From: an uncultured bacterium
GTDB taxonomy: Bacteria > Planctomycetota > UBA8742 > UBA2392
Direction of reading: 5' to 3'
NCBI GenBank assembly: GCA_938014885.1
Contig: CALLQI010000010.1
Span: forward strand, 93,917-157,916
Length of the DNA: 64,000 nucleotides
The stretch's first letter is position 1; every line of letters begins with the position of its first letter. A program made the translations under genes and the position numbers. The notes under the pieces were generated by a model that saw only the letters and a list, made by a program, of their open reading frames with translations, searched no databases and was not told the origin of the DNA. Of the stretch, positions 59,047 through 64,000 are shown in pieces.

Positions 59047-59940
59047 TCAGTTCTTGATCGCAGGGGCCAGTGCGGCCTTCGCGAATTGCTCAAACGTGAC
59101 GTACTGGCGGCCGTCGCGCTTGGATTCGGGTTCCAGCAGGCCTTTCTCGGCGGCTTGGTACATCTCGACGTACTTGCCGGCGATGGAAGCGCCAAGGCCC
59201 ATGCCCATCATGGCCTGCTTGGCGGCATCACCCGGGACCTGCACGAACTGGATCGGCTTGCCGGTCAGTTCACTGAGCTTCTTGACGCCTTCGCCCAGGC
59301 TGACGTCGGCCGCACCCAGCAGCTCGCGAACTTGCACACCCTGCCACGCGGGGCCGGTAATGACTTCAAAGGCCACACGGGCGATGTCGGAAGTGGCGAT
59401 CATCGGCCACTTCACGTCCGGGCTGATCGGCGCGTAGACCGCGCCGGCCTGCTTGATCGTGGGGACGTTCATGAACCAGTTTTCGAGGAAGTAGCCGGGG
59501 CGCAGGTGCAGCACAGCGGCGCCGACTTCTTTGCATGCGGCGTTGAGCTTCTGCTCGATATCGTGCAGGCCGGTGATCGGGCCGGTGCCTTCCTTGTGCT
59601 GCGCGCCGAAGCTCGACAGGAACACCACGCGCTTGGGTTTGTTGGCGCGGATGGCGGCCGCGAAGTTGTCGCCCACCTGGTTCTGGTAGGCGCGGAAGTC
59701 TTCGGCATCGAACTTCGGGGGCGAAAGCAGGAATACGGCTTCAGCGCCTGCGGTGGCCTTGATGACGGCCTCGCGGTTCAGCACGTCGGCCTGCGCGACC
59801 TTTGCGCCGCGAGCGGCGTGGGCCGCGACTTTGGCAGTGTCACGCGCCAGCAAGGTCAGTTCGTGGCCGCCGGCATCAAGAAGAAGCTTTGTCAGCGCGC
59901 CGCCAATGTTGCCCGTGGGCGTAGTAATCGCAATCTTCAT
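59047..59940 (-). CDS. NmrA-like NAD(P)-binding protein
   Basis: The 297-residue protein has a Rossmann N-terminus MKIAITTPTGNIGGALTKLL (TGxxGxxG-type) and KPKRVVFLSSFGAQH, GTGPITGLHDIEQKL and VLHLRPGYFLENW, matching the atypical short-chain/NmrA family. Members bind NADP(H) and act as redox sensors or quinone-type oxidoreductases. The catalytic YxxxK of classical SDRs is missing, as is usual for this group. CGGGAG lies upstream of the ATG. Confidence 0.88.
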   Translation of the reverse strand: MKIAITTPTGNIGGALTKLLLDAGGHELTLLARDTAKVAAHAARGAKVAQADVLNREAVIKATAGAEAVFLLSPPKFDAEDFRAYQNQVGDNFAAAIRANKPKRVVFLSSFGAQHKEGTGPITGLHDIEQKLNAACKEVGAAVLHLRPGYFLENWFMNVPTIKQAGAVYAPISPDVKWPMIATSDIARVAFEVITGPAWQGVQVRELLGAADVSLGEGVKKLSELTGKPIQFVQVPGDAAKQAMMGMGLGASIAGKYVEMYQAAEKGLLEPESKRDGRQYVTFEQFAKAALAPAIKN

Positions 59941-60029
59941 ATCCGCTCCCGTTAGAGTTCAGTAAGTCACAGCCAAACACGATCCGCGGCGCAACTATTC
60001 CCGCCCGGATCAGCAATCGATAACCGCAA

Positions 60030-60180
60030 CGCCCGGTTCACGCAGGGCCACCAAGTACCACGAAGAACGGCAACTGCATTTGTAGTGAACTGCAAAAAGG
60101 CAGTTCTCCGTGGCTCCGTTGCTCTGTTTGAACTGCCTTTGCCGTTCTCTGCGACTCTGCGCGAGATTGCCGTTGCTCTC
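60030..60180 (+). repeat. GGCAACTGC-family element with opposing arms
   Basis: Left arm: TTCACGCAGGGCCACCAAGT, ACCACGAAGAACGGCAACTG. Right arm read on the minus strand: GCAACGGCAATCTCGCGCAG, AGTCGCAGAGAACGGCA. Between them GAACTGC/GCAGTTC pairs. So this copy carries both orientations within one 150-base gap. Confidence 0.7.
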
Positions 60181-60193
60181 TCGTGCAGGTCGC

Positions 60194-61555
60194 CTACAGC
60201 ACGGCCACCAGGTCGGCTTTGGTCAGGATGCCCCAGTCGCCGCTGGCGCGCTTGATCAGGGCTGCGCCCGGGTCGCGCTCGACTACCTTCAGCAGGTCCG
60301 ACACCGTGGCATCTTCGGCCACCACCGGCAGCGGGTCGCCCATCACTTCACGAACCTTGATCTGGTCCAGCTTGCGGCCTTCGAGCAGCAGCTTCAGCAG
60401 TTGCCGGTCGTACAAGGCACCCACGGGCTGGCCGCCTTCAAGCACCGGGATCTGGCTCAGGTCCAGAGTCTTCACGTGGACCATCACTTCGCTCAGCAAC
60501 TGTGCCGGTTCGGCCGTGACCAGTTTGCGGCCGCGCTGCCGCAGCAGAATCTCGCCGGCGGTGACGTCGCTGCGCTCAAGGAAGCCGTTTTCGCGCATCC
60601 AGTCGTCGCTGTACATCTTGCTGAGGTAGCGGTCGCCCACGTCACACAGGAAGACTACCGGCAGCGCGCCGGCTTCTACCTTGTTGGCCTTGAGCCACTT
60701 CACGGCGCCCGCGACGTTGTTGCCGGTGCTGCCGCCGGTGAAAATGCCTTCCATGCGGGTCAGTCGGCGCGCGGCCAGGTAGGCCTCGCGGTCGTTTACG
60801 GCAATCACGTCGTCGATCACGCTGAAGTCAATCGTGCCGGGGATGTAATCAAGACCGATGCCTTCGACGGTGTAAGCGCGCGGGGCGGCCTTGGCCTTGC
60901 GATCGCGGAAGTACGGGCCATAGAAGCTGCCTTCCGGGTCGCACAGCACGATCTTGACCGCGGGGTTTTTCTCTTTCAGGAAGCGGCCGACACCGTTGAT
61001 CGTGCCGCCCGTGCCTGCACCGGCAAAGAAGTGCGTGATCTTGCCGTCGGTCTGCTCCCAGATTTCGGAGGCCGTCTGTTCGTAGTGGACTTTCGGGTTG
61101 GCCTGGTTTTCGAACTGGCCGGCAAACCAGCCGCCCGGGGTTTCCTCGGCGATGCGCTTGGCCACGTTCGCGTAATGCAGCGGGCTTGACTTGTCAACAG
61201 CGGTGGGCGTGACGATCACCTTGGCGCCATAGGCGCGCAGCAGGTCGATCTTCTCTTTGCTCATCTTGTCGGGCAGGCAGAACACGCACTTGTAACCCAG
61301 CACGTTGGCCGCAATCGCAAGGCCCAGGCCGGTGTTGCCGGCGGTGCCTTCGGTGATGGTGCCGCCCGGCTTCAGCAGGCCGCGCTGCTCCGCGTCGCGG
61401 ATCATGGCCACGCCGATGCGGTCCTTGACGCTGCCGCCCGGGTTCAGGTGATCCAGTTTGCCGATCAAGGGCACCGGCAACCCGTCACTGAAACGCGACA
61501 GCTTCACCATCGGGGTGCGGCCGATGCAATCAAGGATCGAATTCTGGATGTCCAT
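60194..61555 (-). CDS. cbs: Cystathionine beta-synthase
   Basis: A PLP enzyme joining serine and homocysteine in transsulfuration. The 453-residue protein has the fold-type-II core with PLP-binding K44 in NPGGSVKDRIG, ITEGTAGNTGLGLA and FFAGAGTGGTINGVG. Tandem CBS domains lie at about 335-453 (LLSEVMVHVKTLDLSQIPVL, VREVMGDPLPVVAEDATVSD) and, in eukaryotes, bind S-adenosylmethionine. O-acetylserine sulfhydrylases lack the CBS pair, which favours CBS. I chose ATG 61555 (MDIQNSILDC) with CAGGAC upstream; longer readings start in unrelated sequence. Confidence 0.93.
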   Translation of the reverse strand: MDIQNSILDCIGRTPMVKLSRFSDGLPVPLIGKLDHLNPGGSVKDRIGVAMIRDAEQRGLLKPGGTITEGTAGNTGLGLAIAANVLGYKCVFCLPDKMSKEKIDLLRAYGAKVIVTPTAVDKSSPLHYANVAKRIAEETPGGWFAGQFENQANPKVHYEQTASEIWEQTDGKITHFFAGAGTGGTINGVGRFLKEKNPAVKIVLCDPEGSFYGPYFRDRKAKAAPRAYTVEGIGLDYIPGTIDFSVIDDVIAVNDREAYLAARRLTRMEGIFTGGSTGNNVAGAVKWLKANKVEAGALPVVFLCDVGDRYLSKMYSDDWMRENGFLERSDVTAGEILLRQRGRKLVTAEPAQLLSEVMVHVKTLDLSQIPVLEGGQPVGALYDRQLLKLLLEGRKLDQIKVREVMGDPLPVVAEDATVSDLLKVVERDPGAALIKRASGDWGILTKADLVAVL

Positions 61556-61590
61556 GTCAGCGTCCTGTGTGGTGGGTCTGGAGTGCGGGG

Positions 61591-61971
61591 TCAACTGCCG
61601 GTCTGTTTCTTGCCGCGCAGGTAACGTGTCATGCCTGCAATCAACGCGATGCACGAGTCCGCCAGTGTGTACAATGACTTGAACCCTTCGTCATCCAGAA
61701 GCCGGAAGTCCTGCATTGTGTAAAGCAGGGACTGCACTTCGGTTGCTGAACCCCGCGCCATATCAAGGAAGCGTGCAAAGTCTGCATCGCTCTTGCGGCC
61801 GAAACCCTCAGCGATGTTCGCACCGATCGAAATGGCTGCACGGGTCAGCTGATCGCGCAGCACAAACTGTCGCTTCATCGCCGGAACTGAGCAGCATTCG
61901 AAAACCGCGGCGGTCAGTTCGCGGGCCTTGCGCCAGCACTCAAGGTCTTCAAACCGAGTGACCGCAGCCAT
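61591..61971 (-). CDS. Four-helix-bundle (23S rRNA intervening-sequence-type) protein
   Basis: The 126-residue protein matches the four-helix-bundle family (first found inside 23S rRNA intervening sequences): FEDLECWRKARELTAAVFEC, RDQLTRAAISIGANIAEGFG (diagnostic), DFARFLDMARGSATEVQSLL and CIALIAGMTRYLRGKK. The family is widely scattered, and its function is unknown. Here it is not inside rRNA but 35 bases upstream of cbs. Gene copies of this kind are common near mobile or repeated DNA, and the 14-base tandem repeat lies just upstream. Confidence 0.92.
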   Translation of the reverse strand: MAAVTRFEDLECWRKARELTAAVFECCSVPAMKRQFVLRDQLTRAAISIGANIAEGFGRKSDADFARFLDMARGSATEVQSLLYTMQDFRLLDDEGFKSLYTLADSCIALIAGMTRYLRGKKQTGS

Positions 61972-62016
61972 CGCAGCAACTCCACGTGAGGCCCAATCAG
62001 TCCACAGGGCCAGGCG

Positions 62017-62072
62017 TCACACCAAAGGCCGCACACCAGACACCGCACACCAGACGCCGCACACCAGACACT
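62017..62072 (+). repeat. Tandem 14-bp repeat (2 x 7), four copies
   Basis: TCACACCAAAGGCC, GCACACCAGACACC, GCACACCAGACGCC, GCACACCAGACACT in direct succession. The last unit overlaps the first base of the complement of the macro-domain gene's stop codon. It is the only clearly tandem, unidirectional member of the 7-base-phased group. Confidence 0.85.
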
Positions 62073-62581
62073 CACACCTGCTTCAAGCATTCCTCGAAGA
62101 CGCGCATCATGGTGCGGTCTGGCAGGTAGAAGGTGCATTCCTCGACGGTGCTTTCGCGGGTGTCGTGGCGCAGGCATTCCGATAGCAGCAACTCGGCCAC
62201 GCGTTTGACGGGGATGTTGCTGGTGGCCATGCCGATGGGCGGGATGGCGACGGTGCGGGCACCGATTTCGTTGGCGCGCAGCAAGGCAGCGCGCAGGCTG
62301 CTGACGATGCTGTCTTCGCTGCTGACCTGGTCGTAGTTCATGCTGGCGGCGTGGATGACCCAGCGCGCGTCGAGGTCGCCGGCGTCGGTGACCACGGCAT
62401 CGCCAAGGTCAAGCTTGCCGATGGCGAGGCACTGGCGGATGATTTCGGTGTCTACTTCGGGTCCAAGGCTGCAGTGGGCTTCGTCGGCAAAGATCAGGTC
62501 GTTGTTGATTTCGCTGACGATGGCATCGGCCTGTGCTTCTTTGACGGTGCCGAACTTCAGGTGAATGTGGTCTTTGTTCAT
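62072..62581 (-). CDS. Macro-domain protein
   Basis: The 169-residue protein is a stand-alone macro domain, the fold that binds ADP-ribose and often removes it from proteins or nucleic acids. Signs: KFGTVKEAQADAIVSEINND at the start, LDARWVIHAASMNYDQVSSE and ANEIGARTVAIPPIGMATSN. The usual NAANxxLxxGGGVAxA-type loop is degenerate (INNDLIFADEAHCSLGPEVD), so ligand binding is unsure. ATG 62581 is preceded by a GGAAGGCC-type site. Same strand as the four-helix-bundle gene and cbs. Confidence 0.85.
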   Translation of the reverse strand: MNKDHIHLKFGTVKEAQADAIVSEINNDLIFADEAHCSLGPEVDTEIIRQCLAIGKLDLGDAVVTDAGDLDARWVIHAASMNYDQVSSEDSIVSSLRAALLRANEIGARTVAIPPIGMATSNIPVKRVAELLLSECLRHDTRESTVEECTFYLPDRTMMRVFEECLKQV

Positions 62582-62838
62582 CGGGCCTTCCTATGTAGGG
62601 CGCCTCTTATACGCGCAAATTCGCCCCGCGTAAGAAGCCGCGCGGGCCGCGACGTAACCCAATGCCCTCGCAACAGATGCGACATAGCGTTGTGCGATCG
62701 TCACATTGATGTTGCCAACCACGAGCGGGGGTGTTTGAATTGGGCTTCAAGACAATTCTGTGACAATGACTGGCTCAGGCAGAGGAAGCCGTTGTGGGAC
62801 GGCGCTGGACAGTCAAGCCACGGACCGGAGACGCCTAA

Positions 62839-64000
62839 ATGAAGAAGTTGTCGCTGGGAGCAGCCCTGCTGCTACTGTTCGCGTTTGCGTCGGTTGCGAA
62901 AACGCAGACGGTACTGGACGGATTCGAGAACGCAGCAGCTTGGCCGTGGACGCCCTGGGTCTCTGTGGGCGGCGGTGGCACAAAGTCGACCTCGCCTGTT
63001 CATTCCGGTACTTACTCGATGCTGAATCCGGGTTGGTACTACCGCACTGACGTGACGGTGGGCGGCACCACGGGTCACAAGATTGAGTCGTGGTGCTACT
63101 GCGGCACCGGGCGTTACTACATGGGCTTCGGCGCAAGTTCGGCCGGGTGCTACAGCCTGGTCATGGCGCCGAACACAAGCACGCTGATGATTCAGCAGAA
63201 TTCCAGTTGGGGCTACGTCGATGTAGCCAGTGTCGCATACACCTGGACTGCTGGTCAGTGGTACCGCATGGAAGTCGAGTGGACTTCGTCCACGGCGGTG
63301 ATCGGCCGCGTCTACAATGCTTCCAGTACTCTTCTGGCTTCGGTGACGTACTCGACCGGGACGGCCGTATCTGGTGGTTTCGCCATGCGGTCCTTCAGCG
63401 GCCACTACATTGACGACATCTCCTACGTCAATGTCACCGGCCCAACACTGACAACCTCAGTGGCGACGTTGCCGCTTGGTACCACGGTTGCGGGAACTGC
63501 TGGTACAACGCAGAACTTCACGGTCTCTGGTTCGTCGTTGACTGCCTCAACCACCATCACTGCCCCTGCTGGCGGTCGGGTTGAGCTATCGTTGAACCAG
63601 ACTACTTGGGATACGACCCTGACCATCACAAGCACTGGTACGTGGGGGCCCACTACGGTCTACGTGCGCATTCCATCCACGGCTACTGCTGGCGCGGTCT
63701 CGGGCAACATTACGGTGGCGAGTACGGGTGCCACCACGCGCAATGTGGCTGTTTCGGGCAATGTGATTGAGTTGTCGGCTACGCCTAACTCGCTCAACTG
63801 TGGGTCTACGGGGCAGGGTACTCCTTCTACTCCGGTTTCTTACAACCTTACTGGCAGCAACCTTTCGGGTAACACGGTCCTTACGGCGCCGGCTAACTTT
63901 GAGATTGCTACGGCCTCCACTGGGCCGTTCTCGGGCACCCTCACATTCACTACGGCTACCTTGAACCAGGACATCTATGTGCGCCTTACTGGCGCTACGC
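62839..64000 (+). CDS. Large secreted surface protein, N-terminal part (cut by window end)
   Basis: The reading frame is open to the end of the window (387 codons seen). It starts MKKLSLGAALLLLFAFASVA, a signal peptide, with CGGAG upstream. A jelly-roll or LamG/carbohydrate-binding-like domain follows (about 22-195; GFENAAAWPWTPWVSVG, HSGTYSMLN, TAGQWYRMEVEW). Next are tandem domains of about 85 residues with patterns like SLTASTTITAPAGGRVELSL, TAGAVSGNITVASTGATTRN and SLNCGSTGQGTPSTPVSYNL, a repeat family common in secreted adhesion and sorting proteins. Total length and C-terminal anchor are not visible. Confidence 0.85.
   Translation, partial: MKKLSLGAALLLLFAFASVAKTQTVLDGFENAAAWPWTPWVSVGGGGTKSTSPVHSGTYSMLNPGWYYRTDVTVGGTTGHKIESWCYCGTGRYYMGFGASSAGCYSLVMAPNTSTLMIQQNSSWGYVDVASVAYTWTAGQWYRMEVEWTSSTAVIGRVYNASSTLLASVTYSTGTAVSGGFAMRSFSGHYIDDISYVNVTGPTLTTSVATLPLGTTVAGTAGTTQNFTVSGSSLTASTTITAPAGGRVELSLNQTTWDTTLTITSTGTWGPTTVYVRIPSTATAGAVSGNITVASTGATTRNVAVSGNVIELSATPNSLNCGSTGQGTPSTPVSYNLTGSNLSGNTVLTAPANFEIATASTGPFSGTLTFTTATLNQDIYVRLTGAT

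Noticed and set aside
62582..62838. TTGAAT at 62735 as a -35 for the last gene
   Set aside because: No acceptable -10 lies 16-18 bases downstream (the nearest, GACAAT, is 21 bases away). The gap otherwise shows nothing clear.

Overview
The window is a 64 kb piece of a high-GC chromosome from a Gram-negative bacterium. It carries ordinary housekeeping genes (rpsT, lon, glyS, pheS, eno, ispD, rpsO, pnp, pcrA/uvrD, moeA, ssb) mixed with lipoproteins, HEAT-repeat proteins, a squalene-cyclase-repeat protein, a Ser/Thr kinase with a long disordered N-terminus, a secretin and surface proteins with C-terminal sorting tails. This mix is most like Planctomycetota or a related lineage. That placement is inference from gene content only (about 0.6 confidence); no rRNA is present to check it. 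No prophage, insertion sequence, CRISPR array, rRNA or tRNA was found.

Layout. 1-8025 (minus): a truncated porin-like gene, an 876-residue tail-anchored disordered protein, a lipoprotein, rpsT, a VIT1/CCC1-type membrane protein and lon. 8057-13043 (plus): an AsmA-like protein, a vWA-like lipoprotein and glycyl-tRNA synthetase. 13217-18625 (minus): a large exported TPR/HEAT protein, pheS, a tiny lipoprotein and enolase. 18763-22504 (plus): ispD, rpsO, pnp. 22742-29549: an unknown protein, a repeat-rich 726 bp divergent gap, a surface protein with a poly-Gly/Cys/TM/Arg tail, and the helicase. 29646-36507: a squalene-repeat protein and amrS, a convergent aldehyde dehydrogenase pair, and a two-gene membrane cluster. 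36583-41401: Ser/Thr kinase, YbjQ and a lone secretin. 41559-47931 (minus): a CMD protein, pirin, cinA, purine nucleoside phosphorylase and a CPA2 antiporter fused to TrkA and PTS-EIIA domains. 48289-52050 (plus): carbamoyltransferase, a small membrane protein and a WecA-type sugar-phosphate transferase, probably one envelope glycan operon. 52226-64000: moeA, a HEAT protein, a cell-wall amidase, two membrane proteins, ssb, an unknown membrane protein, an NmrA-like protein, cystathionine beta-synthase, a four-helix-bundle protein, a macro-domain protein, and the start of a large surface protein cut by the window edge.

The most unusual feature is not a protein. Many intergenic gaps hold short, degenerate repeats with strict 7-base phasing, usually arranged as two opposing arms (9950, 11258, 15976, 31981, 41475, 48079, 52093; a 14-base version at 62017). 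One of them, exactly 19 x 7 = 133 bp, fills the whole gap between two convergent genes. A sister family with 8- and 10-base phasing, punctuated by GGCAACTGC, lies at 22628, 23737-24040 and 60030. The units differ in sequence from site to site but keep the same design. This suggests a common mechanism of growth or a common function.

Other points of interest are an FHA-ligand-like array of Asp-Thr motifs in the 876-residue protein, an exported pseudo-receiver domain in the HEAT protein, the antiporter-TrkA-EIIA fusion, a glycyl-tRNA synthetase with an insertion of about 100 residues, and several genes whose -10 element lies so close to the ATG that the transcript should be leaderless.
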